Shown: positions 35,152-44,593, numbered from the stretch's first letter. The stretch is DNA of 55,372 nucleotides from Bradyrhizobium uaiense (GCF_010811875.1 NZ_VKHP01000025.1:1-55372), one strand, 5' to 3'. The notes: generated by a model from the sequence alone, not told the origin. Numbers and translations: made by a program.

Positions 35152-36372
35152 ATGGCGGTTTCGAGTATCACGATCCGTGCAGTGCAAGCACTTGAGCCGG
35201 GCGAGACTATTTGGGACGCAGACCACCGTGAAGCGGTGCGGGGCTTTGGCGTTCGGCGTCAACGCGACCAGGCGACTTATGTCCTCAAGTACCGCGTGTT
35301 CGGCCGGCAGCGCTTCGTCACCATCGGTCCTCATGGTGCCCCCTGGACACCGGAGCTCGCGCGCAAGGAGGCCAAGCGGCTTTTGGGGTTGGTTGCCAAT
35401 GGCAAAGACCCGGCGGACGAGAAAGCAAAGGCGCGCCTGCAGGCGGCCGACACCCTCCGGGTGATCGCTGATCAGTATCTCCGGAACGCCAAGCAAAGGC
35501 TGAAGCCCCGGACCTATTCTGAAGTTGAACGCTACTTGTTGGTCAGTTGGAAACCCCTAAACCCGATCTCGGTTTTCCAGATCAACCGTCGCCATATCTC
35601 GGCTCGTATTGCCGACATCGCTTCCGGGCATGGCACCGTCTCGGCAGCCCGCGCCCGTACAGCCCTGTCCTCAATGTTCAACTGGGCAATACGGGAAGGC
35701 CTCGACATTCCCGCGAACCCGGTTCTCGGCACTAATCGACCCGCGCAGCCGGGAAGTCGCGAACGGGTCCTCTCGGACACGGAGCTATCAGCCATCTGGC
35801 GGGCGTGTGGCGATGACGATTACGGACGTATTGTGCGTTTGTTGATACTCACAGGCCAACGCCGTGATGAAGTAGGCGGCATGCAATGGGCCGAACTTGA
35901 TACCGTTTCGGGGCTCTGGACGCTGCCAAGCGCCCGGACCAAGAACCGTCGCGAGCCCCCGCTACCATTGGTTCCCGCCGCCTTAACCCTGCTCCCGCAC
36001 CGCCGAACCGGCCGAGACTTCCTTTTTGGTGACGGACCCCGACGCAGTGGTGACCCTCACCGTGGTTTCTCGAGCTGGTCCAAGTCGAAGACAGCGCTTG
36101 ATGCACGGATCGCGGAAGCCCTAGGCGAATCCCTGCCCCATTGGACAATTCACGATCTTCGGAGATCGGCGTCGACAATGATGGCCGACCGGCTTGGCGT
36201 GTTGCCGCACATCGTGGAGGCGATTCTAAACCACGTCAGCGGCCACCGGGCTGGCGTTGCCGGGGTATATAACCGCGCTCGGTATGCGACTGAGATGCGA
36301 GAGGCACTTCAGCGCTGGGCACAGTACGTTGCGGCCCTGCCAGCCCAAAAGCTGGGAAAGGTCGCAGCGTGA
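35152..36372 (+). CDS. P4-type tyrosine integrase (406 aa)
   Basis: Begins with a DUF4102-like arm domain (residues 1-95; VRGFGVRRQRDQATYVLKYR ... ARKEAKRLLGLVANGKDPAD). The core-binding part follows, then the catalytic residues R237 (LTGQRRDEV), H334-x-x-R337 (IHDLRRSA), H361 (LNHVSG) and Tyr373 (GVYNRARY). GAGGCGATCG precedes the ATG. It diverges from the first integrase across the tRNA-like site, so it belongs to a second element that reaches right from here. I could not find a second copy of the 17-bp core to the right, so its far end is unknown. Confidence 0.93.
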   Translation: MAVSSITIRAVQALEPGETIWDADHREAVRGFGVRRQRDQATYVLKYRVFGRQRFVTIGPHGAPWTPELARKEAKRLLGLVANGKDPADEKAKARLQAADTLRVIADQYLRNAKQRLKPRTYSEVERYLLVSWKPLNPISVFQINRRHISARIADIASGHGTVSAARARTALSSMFNWAIREGLDIPANPVLGTNRPAQPGSRERVLSDTELSAIWRACGDDDYGRIVRLLILTGQRRDEVGGMQWAELDTVSGLWTLPSARTKNRREPPLPLVPAALTLLPHRRTGRDFLFGDGPRRSGDPHRGFSSWSKSKTALDARIAEALGESLPHWTIHDLRRSASTMMADRLGVLPHIVEAILNHVSGHRAGVAGVYNRARYATEMREALQRWAQYVAALPAQKLGKVAA

Positions 36373-37138
36373 TATCGGCTTCGGCCTTTCTCCAACTGGT
36401 GTCCTCACCGGGCTGTCGGGTTCAACTCCTGGTTCAAGGAGCTAGCCTGCGAGCGGCGAGGATTCGAGTCAGGAGACCGCTTCAGCCCGAAACCCACTTT
36501 TGAGGCTGGTGGGTCACGCATGGTAGCGGGGCTCCGCTACATCACTAGACCCACTACTTCGGAAGAGCTGTTCTCTTTTCGGCGAGCAGGCTAGCTGACC
36601 TAGTCATGCCAAGGCCAATTTCTCAGGTCCTACCAGATCGCGCCAGACCTCTCGCTGTCGCGACGATACCATTTTCAGAAGGTCGGGTCGATGACGCCTG
36701 GACGATCAACCTATCCCATGCGCCAGGCATACCACCGCGATCGCCTCGACAATGCGCTGGTCGAGACTGGCGTAAGTGCCCAGATCGGTCTGTGCATGCG
36801 CCGATTGGGCGACCTCAAGGCTCGCCGACGCCGCTACGACGGTCGTCTGGCGGATAGCCCTAGCTCCTCCTTTTTGTCGCGAACGGATGGAGCCAATTCT
36901 GCGGTCGGCCGCTCGTGCTCGGTGACGTGATTGCATTATGCGGTTCTTACGGTGCTCGCCAGCCTGCGCCGCCCCGCTTTTGCTTCGGCCGGCCCAGATA
37001 GCTCCCCATAACATCCCTGCGCTTCAGTTGAACGCAAAAAACAAATTGGCTCCTTGCGGAGCCTGGAAATCTCCCCAAACGTTTCGCTCCAATTCAAATT
37101 GTGCGTCTTGCCATTTCACGCCAATCTTGTGGAATTAT
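36373..37138. other. Gene-poor, probably decayed DNA
   Basis: No convincing gene in 766 bp. A minus-strand frame at 36706-37014 with RQTTVVAASASLEVAQSAHA vaguely resembles part of an efflux-system component, but it is too weak to call. The region follows the P4-type integrase and precedes regulator fragments. Confidence 0.4.
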
Positions 37139-37369
37139 TCAGCTATCGATTGCGCGAGGTCGTCTGCCATGGGGCGCTTGCCGAAGTTTACCGGCAAGTT
37201 GCTGCCGCCTGTAGACAACGGGCTGAGCTTTCATCAAACGCGCGAAAGTGCGGCTAAAACTGCTCGCACTGGAATAGCCGAGGAGTTTTGCGATGTCAGA
37301 CAGGGGCTTGCTCGAGTCCACGAGCAGCCGGCAAGCCATATTCAAGCGAACCAAGCTGCGAACTGTCAT
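37139..37369 (-). pseudogene. AraC-family regulator fragment (C-terminal HTH only)
   Basis: LVRLNMACRLLVDSSKPLSD followed by IAKLLGYSSASSFSRTFARLMKAQPVVYRRQ is the second helix-turn-helix of an AraC regulator. The first HTH and the whole ligand domain are absent. The homology starts near 37360, where a second AraC fragment begins on the opposite strand. Confidence 0.8.
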
Positions 37370-38104
37370 CAGCTACTCTCCGACGCTGTACGCCGCCCTG
37401 CAGCAACTGTGCAAATGGGCATCGCTCGAAGACACGAACCTGTATATGTGGCTGGAGCGCTGCGACGATCGCGTAAGAATTTGCAGCAAGCTGGGCGGGA
37501 CTGCCGGCATGCTCCATCTTGAACACTCACAATGGCTGCAGAACGTCTTTGTCGTCCACATCGTCCGACAGTTCGCCGGGTCGGAGTGGACTCCTTCAAC
37601 TATGGCGTTTGAGGCAAATTATGCGCCAGGCTCGGAAGCTCGGGCTTTCTGGCCAAATGCGCGCTTTCTGCCTTACCAGGAAGCCTCCTGGATTGATGTG
37701 CCCGTTGCGCATCTCGACCTACCCAGCCTGACACACAATAAGGTGCTGAATCTCTCCGAGGACGAGCCTCAGCCGTTCGGCGACGAGCTTGTCCGCGCAC
37801 TTAAGCTGATGCTGCCTTCTTACCTGGATGAGGGAATCCCGGCGGTCGCGAAAATCGCTGAGATGGCCGGCACAAGCGTCAGGAGTTTTCAACGCAAACT
37901 CTCAAACGTTGGGCTGACATATTCAAGCTTGCTCGAATTGATCCGTTTTGAGAATGCCGCCAAGCTTCTACGTGAGACGGACGCCAAGATCATCGAAATC
38001 GCGTTTTCTTCCGGCTATGCCGATCCGGCGCATTTTTCGCGTGCGTTTCGCCGTATTTCGGCGCTACGCCGCGCGAATTTCGGGAGAAATGGAGACCGCA
38101 GTAG
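37293..38104 (+). pseudogene. AraC-family regulator, N-terminally truncated and frameshifted
   Basis: AraC_E/Arabinose_bd-like sequence begins near 37358 (LRTVISYSPTLYAALQQLCK), so about 80 N-terminal residues are missing; the frame before that is the antisense of the other AraC fragment. The HTH part is good (AKIAEMAGTSVRSFQRKLSN; IEIAFSSGYADPAHFSRAFRRIS). Then the frame breaks: ATTTCGGCGCTACGCCGCGC lacks one G of the expected ATTTCGGGCGCTACGCC. In the next frame the usual ending TPREFREKWRPQ and a TAG at 38102-38104 follow. The uncorrected frame runs on to 38249. Confidence 0.8.
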
Positions 38105-38245
38105 GCACAGCCCCCGCCTCGCTTTCGTTTTGCACAGCAGCCCCTTCCGATTGGTGCGGAGGCAATTTTCGTCGGCGCAGGCCCGCTATGGACAGCGCGC
38201 CACGAGCAATTCGGGACTGCACATACGGCGGTCAGGCGGCGGCGC

Positions 38246-38731
38246 TTAATAGATCGGACGCAATTGGAGCCCGGAAAGGCCGAGGGTCACATTGACGGCT
38301 ACCGAGCCCTCTACCGAAACGGGCTGCAACGCAAATGACCGCCCCGAGCCACCGACAAGAACATTGACGCCGGCGCCTAAGCCGAGGCCGATGTCGCCTG
38401 ACGCCCCGACATATTCGCCGGCGAGAGCTCCAGGCGGAGGGCCTGCCGTCGGGGCAAGGACCGCCCAGGCGAGTGCGCCTCCGGCCGAAACGCCGATATC
38501 GATTCCGACGGTATTGAGGGCGCCTTCATAGAGTTGTGTCGGCAATGGCGGGTTTTGTGTAAAGCGACATGACATCGATTGATGGCCAAATATTACAAAC
38601 CCGACGCTAGGGTCGAGCTTGCAAGCCAGCATGCCGATCTGGGTCCACGATGCCTGTTGGGCGCCTGCGGAGGACACAGAACCGGACCACGCGCAGAGAA
38701 TGCAGAGGACAGCCAGAATTCGTGCACGCAT
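38246..38731 (-). CDS. DUF992 secreted protein (161 aa)
   Basis: A signal peptide (MRARILAVLCILCAWSGSVS, cleavage near AGA-QQ) is followed by QIGMLACKLDPSVGFVIFGHQSMSCRF, the DUF992 N-terminal pattern with two Cys. The Gly-rich C-terminal half (GDIGLGLGAGVNVLVGGSGR ... VNVTLGLSGLQLRPIY) is also typical. It is found widely in Rhizobiales; the function is unknown. It appears intact although its neighbours are broken. Confidence 0.88.
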   Translation of the reverse strand: MRARILAVLCILCAWSGSVSSAGAQQASWTQIGMLACKLDPSVGFVIFGHQSMSCRFTQNPPLPTQLYEGALNTVGIDIGVSAGGALAWAVLAPTAGPPPGALAGEYVGASGDIGLGLGAGVNVLVGGSGRSFALQPVSVEGSVAVNVTLGLSGLQLRPIY

Positions 38732-39200
38732 TTCGCTTCCCGATTATCTCGCAAAGACTCGTTGATCGCGGGTCGGCGCTTGGTCCCGACCGCGTCCTGT
38801 TTTCGTAGAGGAGCATGTGCAGAGCCGACGAGGCTATGCAAAATCGGCACGCCGAACCCGCCGTAAGGCCTTTTAGTCGCGTTGGACGAAAGCGGTTTGC
38901 GGCATGGCAAGCCTGAAAGGCCACAGCGTTGGCATGGTCGGCGGCGAGATCAACAGAATGACCGTCGAGGCACTATGCAGGCAATATGATTGCCACCGCG
39001 CGAAAGTCATTTGCAAGGACATCTCGACACCTGACGCATGCCGGCCCGTCAGCTCAATGCGCGCCGGGCCATGCTGAAAACATCACAATTGGACCGCCTT
39101 CATTTCTGCCGATTTTGCATAGGCGGCCGGTTTTGCAGTGTCTACGGTCCGCACAGACCCAACCTGCCGGAAGGCTCAGGCTGATCGCAAGGAGAACGAG
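38732..39200. other. Intergenic region, no gene seen
   Basis: 469 bp between two divergently oriented secreted-protein genes. I see no convincing gene, repeat or RNA. Short open frames here look like chance. Confidence 0.45.
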
Positions 39201-39860
39201 ATGCGCAACAAGAAGGGCGTACACATTTGCATGGCATTGCTGGCGGCAACATTACTGCTCGACACCGGGACCGCGCTGGCTCAGAGCGCTACGCACGGAA
39301 ACCTGAAGACGATCGGCACGCCTTCTGCTGCACAAGCCCAAATTGTGCCATCGCTCATCGTTCTCAATTCGCGCGGCGCAACGTTGCAGGGCGACAGCCT
39401 CGTGCTGACCGGAGTCACGCCGAACTCGATCATATTCGCCGACCGACCTGTGCGCGCCGCCGGCCACCAGCTCACGGCTGACATCATCACCGACTAGGGC
39501 GCGGGCAAGGACAGCTTTGCGAGCGATCCACCGAACGCGACCGTTTCGGCTTTCAACAGCAAGGATGGCTCCGTCAAGGACGCCGTCGTCGTTCTGAAGA
39601 ATCCGAAGCTGGACGGGGACAAGCTGACCTTCACCGTTCAGACACTCGAGGGTGATCTCACCGGCGCGGACGGCGCAGCCTCGATCTTCATCGATATTAT
39701 CGGGCGCCCGTTTACGCCGCTTTCCTTTGCAGGCGTCGCGCGGCGCACGGCATACCGGGGCGCAATGTATGCCGGTGCCGCAGCCGTTGGAGCTGCCGCC
39801 GTCGGAGCCGCCTACGCCCGGCCCTATTGCGGCTATTATCCCTATCCTCCTTGCTACTGA
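39201..39860 (+). pseudogene. Secreted protein gene interrupted by an amber codon
   Basis: Start MRNKKGVHICMALLAATLLL (signal peptide, cleavage near ALA-QS) behind AAGGAGAACGAG. The frame runs to codon 98, meets TAG at 39495-39497, then continues open to TGA at 39858-39860 (219 codons). The downstream part is clearly coding: DSFASDPPNATVSAFNSKDG, DAVVVLKNPKLDGDKLTFTV, IGRPFTPLSFAGVARRTAYR and the ending YCGYYPYPPCY. The expected residue is probably Trp (TGG to TAG), so one base change broke it. It resembles a rhizobial secreted-protein family of unknown role. A sequencing error cannot be excluded. Confidence 0.8.
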
Positions 39861-39887
39861 ACAGATCTCCTGCCGGGCGGCACATAG

Positions 39888-40367
39888 TTGCCGCCCGTGC
39901 AAGGACCAGCGATCGCTCTGCGTCGCAACAGCCGCTCGTTTTTCAAAGAAGCCGTTCGGGCGGAAGTTGATCGTTTGATCGCTAGTTCTCCATCCAGCAT
40001 ACCGGATGTAGAGCTCGCTCAGCAGCTTTTCGCCGAAGCGCAAGCCGCTCCTCAGCAGGAAGCGGTCCAATATACGATCGCCGAGATCCGGAAGTTCAAG
40101 GCCATTTTGGAGGCGAATGGAGCAACCGTCCTGCTCTTTCATATGCCCAGCTCACCAGCTTACGAAAACACCCCCCTTGCCGCCAAAAGCACCAAGCTCG
40201 CCTCAGAGGCATTTCCAAGCGCGTCGGATTGGCTGGATATCGCTGTCGATCGATCTCAGCTACGCTGGACAGATGGGATGCACTTGGACCCCAGATCGGC
40301 GGCGCTGATCGCCCGATTCATGGAGGATTCGAGCGATAAGCTTATGGCTTCCAAGACCAGATCGTAG
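39888..40367 (+). CDS. SGNH-hydrolase-like protein, N-terminally truncated (159 aa)
   Basis: ILEANGATVLLFHMPSSPAY followed by SASDWLDIAVDRSQLRWTDGMHLDPRSAALIARF matches the second half of SGNH/GDSL-type proteins, with DGMHL as the D-x-x-H catalytic pair. The first block with the catalytic Ser (GDS) is absent, and the first 20 residues (MPPVQGPAIALRRNSRSFFK) look non-native. It is probably the remnant of a longer gene, perhaps of an exopolysaccharide O-acetylation locus; the start is uncertain. Confidence 0.5.
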   Translation: MPPVQGPAIALRRNSRSFFKEAVRAEVDRLIASSPSSIPDVELAQQLFAEAQAAPQQEAVQYTIAEIRKFKAILEANGATVLLFHMPSSPAYENTPLAAKSTKLASEAFPSASDWLDIAVDRSQLRWTDGMHLDPRSAALIARFMEDSSDKLMASKTRS

Positions 40368-40998
40368 CAGCGGCAGTTCGCCAGGCAGTTCGATACGACA
40401 CGTTACCGGTGCGCGCTTCTCTTGCGGGCACCCAATTCGCGCTCGGGTGTTACGCCTCTGTTGACGCTAGCTAGCTCCGAGCGCGACCATCAGGAGCAAA
40501 ATCGCAGAACATCGTAGTTTGGCGTATCAAATCGTGGAAATGGCGGAGAGAGTGGGGGTTAAATCCACGGTTTTCGACCATTCCGCGTCGAACAGCTGAG
40601 ACCGCACTTAAGCACTCGCCTCGCCCTGCCCCTCGGAAGTTCAGATCCAGCACATGCGCCACACGCCTGCGCACATGGCAGTGTTGAGATTTTCTTGATC
40701 TCCCGGTGCACACGTCGTGCATTGGCCGCCTTCTAACCGACTGAAAAAACTGAACTCACGCTCCAATCCATCATGGTCAAATTTGAGCAAGTTTCAACAG
40801 GACGACGCCAGCGAGCGGTACTACAGGCAAAGAACTGGCGGCCCGTTCACTGTCCGAGCAAAGGGCTGATGATGGAGAACGATCAGTCGCAGGTGCCTTC
40901 TGTCAGATGTTGCCATGCTCTGCAGAATCTGCTTCGAGAGCGATCATTGGCTGCGCGAATCGGCAGCCCAGTACGTCGACACGGAGCTTGTGGTAGCC
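40368..40998. other. Intergenic region holding a tRNA-Ser-like fragment
   Basis: 631 bp without a convincing gene. The only structure I see is the tRNA 3'-end-like segment at 40541-40571. It separates the decayed region from the TetR-led catabolic cluster, so it may mark the edge of the second element. Confidence 0.45.
40541..40571 (-). pseudogene. tRNA-Ser 3'-end-like remnant
   Basis: The minus strand ends ACTCTCTCCGCCA, as tRNA-Ser genes do in this group. It is preceded by GTGGATTTAACCCCC, a degenerate version of the GTGGGTTCGAATCCC T-arm. No rest of a tRNA is present. It could be an old attachment site. Confidence 0.38.
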
Positions 40999-41703
40999 AT
41001 GAAGACGGCGCGGTCATTCTCGCGTTCTGGCCCGAGTTCGGCGGCGCGCCAACCCAAGAGCTCACTCACGAGCCGGAGACGCAAAGGCGAACCCGACAAA
41101 GGTCCCACAGCAGCGACGTCCAAGTCCGAGCGGTCGCGAGACCTCATCCTGCACTCCGCGGCTCAGCTGTTTCGCCGCCAGGGATTTTCCGCCACGACGC
41201 TGCGCCAGATCGCAGCAAGAGCGAAGATCAAGGCCGGCAGCATCTACTATCACTTCGATTCCAAGGAGGAGATCCTCGACGAGGTGCTGGACCGCGGCCT
41301 CCGCCACGTCTTCGAGACGGTCAGGAACGCTGTCGAGCGGGCAGGGAAGGTATCGCATCGGCGCCGGATCGGCCTTGCGATCGAGGCTCATCTCGTCGCA
41401 CTGCTCGAGACCAGTGACTTCACCTCGGCCAACATTCGAATCTACGGGCAATTGCCTGAACAGCTGAAGAAGCCGCACCGGCCGCTGCGACGTGCATACG
41501 CAGAATACTGGGACCAACTCTTCATCAATGCCCGGCGCGCCGGCGAGATCCGGGCCGACATGGAGGTGGTGCCGTTGCGCATGTTTGTGATTGGCGCACT
41601 GAACTGGACCATCGAGTGGTTCAGGCTGGAAAATCGGGACGCCGTGCTTGAGCTAGCCCATCGCACCGAGTTGCTGATCTTTGAGGGCGTTCGCCAGCCC
41701 TGA
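40999..41703 (+). CDS. TetR-family transcriptional regulator (234 aa)
   Basis: The DNA-binding domain is at about residues 44-90: SRDLILHSAAQLFRRQGFSA then TTLRQIAARAKIKAGSIYYHFDSKEEIL. The ligand domain resembles the TetR_C/KstR2-like acyl-CoA-sensing group (LLETSDFTSANIRIYGQLPE). A 40-residue basic tail precedes the HTH, so the start at 40999 may be too early. It heads the acyl-CoA cluster and is convergent with the first hydratase (6-bp gap). It is the best candidate to bind the three ATTCTAAC-N4-GTTAGAAT palindromes. Confidence 0.9.
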   Translation: MKTARSFSRSGPSSAARQPKSSLTSRRRKGEPDKGPTAATSKSERSRDLILHSAAQLFRRQGFSATTLRQIAARAKIKAGSIYYHFDSKEEILDEVLDRGLRHVFETVRNAVERAGKVSHRRRIGLAIEAHLVALLETSDFTSANIRIYGQLPEQLKKPHRPLRRAYAEYWDQLFINARRAGEIRADMEVVPLRMFVIGALNWTIEWFRLENRDAVLELAHRTELLIFEGVRQP

Positions 41704-41709
41704 CGTAAG

Positions 41710-42495
41710 TCACCTGCCCTGCCAGACCGGCTTGCGCTTTTCCGCAAACGCCTTCGGTCCTTCGATGGCATCGAGGCTTGCATAGGTTTCGACATGAAGC
41801 CGCTCGGCCTCGACCAGGCCTTGCGCAAGCCCCAGATCCATCGCAGCAAGCACGCTGGCCTTGGCCGCCTTGACCGACAAGGGTGCACCTTCGACGATCT
41901 TTTGTGCCAATTCAGTCGCGCGCTCGCGGACGGCCTGCGGGGTGTCCTCGAGGGAGTTGACGAAACCGCGCTCGGCCAGCCGCTCGATTGGCACGGTCTC
42001 GCCAGTGAGAACCATCTCCATCAGCAGCGGCTGCGGTAGCATCCAAAGCATCGGTACCGCCCACGGAGACCCGCGCCCCATCTTCACCTCGGTTATCCCG
42101 GCACGGGCGCCGCGCAAGCCGACCCTCAGGTCACACTTCAGCGCAAGCATCATTCCGCCAGCCATCAGGGATCCGGTCATGGCGGCAATGATCGGCTTCG
42201 AGACCGTCCGCATCGCGTTCTGCATGGGATCACGCATCCGCGTGAGGATATCCACCCCGTCCCTCGCCCGGATCTCAGCAGCCTGCTTCAGATCCAGCCC
42301 CGCGCAGAAGACACCGCAGTCTGCGGACGTCAGGATGATCACGCGGACGGAGGGATCCGCCTCGGCCTTGCTCCACGCATCCGTCAGGCCATTCATCGCC
42401 TCAACCGAGAGCGCGTTCTTGCGCTCGGGACGATCGATGGTCACGGTCGCGATTCCATCCTCGACCGAATAGCGGACCTGCTCTTTGTCAGCCAC
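41710..42495 (-). CDS. Enoyl-CoA hydratase/isomerase family protein 1 (261 aa)
   Basis: Crotonase fold: ATVTIDRPERKNALSVEAMN, oxyanion-hole segments ADCGVFCAGLDLKQAA and AAMTGSLMAGGMMLALKCDL. The usual catalytic Glu region reads RAGITEVKMGRGSPW. I chose the GTG at 42495 (behind AAGGAAGAAG); an ATG at 42522 lies inside the operator palindrome. It is divergent from the ligase gene at 42592, sharing the operator. It hydrates or isomerises an acyl-CoA intermediate; the substrate is unknown. Confidence 0.9.
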   Translation of the reverse strand: MADKEQVRYSVEDGIATVTIDRPERKNALSVEAMNGLTDAWSKAEADPSVRVIILTSADCGVFCAGLDLKQAAEIRARDGVDILTRMRDPMQNAMRTVSKPIIAAMTGSLMAGGMMLALKCDLRVGLRGARAGITEVKMGRGSPWAVPMLWMLPQPLLMEMVLTGETVPIERLAERGFVNSLEDTPQAVRERATELAQKIVEGAPLSVKAAKASVLAAMDLGLAQGLVEAERLHVETYASLDAIEGPKAFAEKRKPVWQGR

Positions 42496-42512
42496 GATAT
42501 CTTCTTCCTTGA

Positions 42513-42532
42513 ATTCTAACATTTGTTAGAAT
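42513..42532. promoter_or_regulatory. Operator palindrome 1 (ATTCTAAC-N4-GTTAGAAT)
   Basis: A perfect 8+8 palindrome, ATTCTAACATTTGTTAGAAT, between the divergent hydratase (start 42495) and ligase (start 42592) genes. It is identical in both arms to the sites at 45493 and 48754. Confidence 0.85.
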
Positions 42533-42591
42533 AAATCGCCGGACGCCAAATGCAAGAAGATGGCGCAGCTCTTGAAGCAGGAGGAAACAAG

Positions 42592-44538
42592 ATGACGTAT
42601 CTCTGGACGCCCCCCGCGGAACTCGTGGAGAGGAGCAACCTGAGCGCGTTCCTTCGCGCCACCGGACAGCACCACTACGACACGCTGGCGGCCAAGGCGA
42701 ACACCGATCCGGCGTGGCTCGTGGAGGAAGTGTTCAAATTCTGCGACGTTCGCTTCTATCGCAACCCCGACAAGATTCTTGATCTTGCACGAGGCGAGCC
42801 CTGGGCGCGCTGGTGCGCCGGCGGGACCACGAACATCGTCCTCAATTGCATCGATAAGCACCGCGGAACTGAAGTCTGGGACAGAACATTCCTGGTCTGG
42901 GAAGGCGAAGACCACAGCGAGCAGCGACGACTGAGCTACGCCGAATTCGAGTCCGCCGTCGGGCGGCTAGCCTCGGGCCTGCGCAAGCTTGGATTAGGCA
43001 AGGGCGACGTTGTTGCGATCTATATGCCCAACCTGCCCGAAACCTTCGTGGCTTTCTTTGCAATCCTGAAGATCGGCGCAATCGTGATGCCACTGTTTTC
43101 CGGCTTCGGGCCCGACCCGATCCGGGCGCGGCTTAACCACGGTGAAGCAAAGGCCGTCATTACCGCGAACGGCACCTGGCGCCGGGGCGCTCCTGCTCCG
43201 CTGAAATCGGTTCTCGATGAGGCGCTGGAGACCGCCCCATCCGTCCAGCATGTGATCGTGGCCGACCGCGGCGGGCTCGGCGTCGATACCCCTATGCGGC
43301 CGGGTCGCGACCACTGGTGGGATGAGATCGCGAAGGAGGCGACAAACCTTCCGACCGTCGAGATGGATGCGGAAGACCCCGCCATCCTTCTCTACACCTC
43401 GGGAACGACTGGCGAACCAAAGGGCTGCGTGTGGACGCATATCAGCTTCATTGGCTCGATGGTGACACGGGACATGATCATCTGCGGCGACTTCAAGCCA
43501 ACGGACCTGTTTTTCTTCTTCAGTGACATGGGGTGGATGGTGGGCGCGATGTGCGCCTGCATTCCAAGCTTCGCCGGCGGCAGGCTGCTCGTCGCCGAGG
43601 GGACCCCCGATTATCCCGATACGGGACGTTTCTGGCGCCTGATCGCCGATCACCAGGTCACCTATCTCGGAGTTTCACCGACCATCGTGCGCGGCATGAT
43701 GCGTTATGGCGAGGAAGTCGAGCGGTACGACTTCTCCAGCCTGCGGATAACAGCATCGGGCGGCGAGGCCTGGACCGAGACACCGTGGCGATGGTTCTTC
43801 GAACACGTCTGCAAATCTAAGATCCCGATCATCAACATTTCCGGCGGAACGGAAGTCGGCGGATGCATCTTCACCGGCACCCCGAACCATCCGATGAACC
43901 CATGTTCGTTCTCCCGGCCGGCCCTCGGTGTCGGCGCAGATATCGTCGACATGGCCGGTAATCCTGTCGCCGACGGCGAGGTTGGCGAGCTGGTGCTGCG
44001 TCATGCATCCATCGGACTCACGAAGAGCCTGTGGAAGGGCGACCAGCGCTATCTCGAGAGCTACTGGAAGACGATTCCGGGAATCTGGGTGCATGGCGAC
44101 TTTGCCATGCGCGGCAAGGACGGTCTCTATTACATTCTTGGCCGCTCGGACGACACTCTCAAGATCTCGGGGAAGCGCGTCGGCCCTGCGGAGCTCGAGG
44201 GCGTGCTGACCGCAACCGGCAAGGTCGCGGAGGCCGCAGTCTTCAGCGTCCCCCATCCGGTCAAAGGCTCCACCATCGTGTGTGCTTGCGTGCCGAGCCC
44301 AGGCACAAAAGACTCACGCGCGCTGTCGGAAGAGCTAGCCCAAGCCCTCGTGCACGGAATGGGCACCTCGTACCGCCCGGAAAGAGTGTTGCTGGTCGAT
44401 GATCTGCCAAAGACGCGCAACATGAAAATCATGCGACGCGTGCTCCGCGCAGTTTTTGAAGACAAGGATCCCGGCGATCTGTCGGCGCTCGCCAATCCCG
44501 AGGCGATCGAGCACATTCGCCAGAAGCTCAAAGTGTAA
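42592..44538 (+). CDS. Acyl-CoA synthetase, acetoacetyl/acetyl-CoA synthetase type (648 aa)
   Basis: The ATG at 42592 has an excellent ribosome site (AGGAGGAAACAAG). ANL superfamily motifs: LLYTSGTTGEPKGCVWTH (P-loop-like, about residues 266-283), TEVGG (about 426-430), the YWKTIPGIWVHGDFAMRGKDGLYYILGRSDDTLKISGKRV hinge and the C-terminal Lys region PKTRNMKIMRR. The N-terminal WTPPAELVERSNLSAFLRAT is like the ACAS_N part of acetoacetyl-CoA synthetases. It activates a carboxylic acid to its CoA thioester with ATP; the substrate is unknown. Confidence 0.92.
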   Translation: MTYLWTPPAELVERSNLSAFLRATGQHHYDTLAAKANTDPAWLVEEVFKFCDVRFYRNPDKILDLARGEPWARWCAGGTTNIVLNCIDKHRGTEVWDRTFLVWEGEDHSEQRRLSYAEFESAVGRLASGLRKLGLGKGDVVAIYMPNLPETFVAFFAILKIGAIVMPLFSGFGPDPIRARLNHGEAKAVITANGTWRRGAPAPLKSVLDEALETAPSVQHVIVADRGGLGVDTPMRPGRDHWWDEIAKEATNLPTVEMDAEDPAILLYTSGTTGEPKGCVWTHISFIGSMVTRDMIICGDFKPTDLFFFFSDMGWMVGAMCACIPSFAGGRLLVAEGTPDYPDTGRFWRLIADHQVTYLGVSPTIVRGMMRYGEEVERYDFSSLRITASGGEAWTETPWRWFFEHVCKSKIPIINISGGTEVGGCIFTGTPNHPMNPCSFSRPALGVGADIVDMAGNPVADGEVGELVLRHASIGLTKSLWKGDQRYLESYWKTIPGIWVHGDFAMRGKDGLYYILGRSDDTLKISGKRVGPAELEGVLTATGKVAEAAVFSVPHPVKGSTIVCACVPSPGTKDSRALSEELAQALVHGMGTSYRPERVLLVDDLPKTRNMKIMRRVLRAVFEDKDPGDLSALANPEAIEHIRQKLKV

Positions 44539-44593
44539 CATCCGGCCCGGATTGGTCCGGACCGGGCAACGTCCGCATAGTGCGAGGCAAGGC

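Noticed and set aside
36706..37014. Efflux-pump protein fragment on the minus strand
   Set aside because: Only a short Ala/Val-rich helical similarity; too weak without a search.
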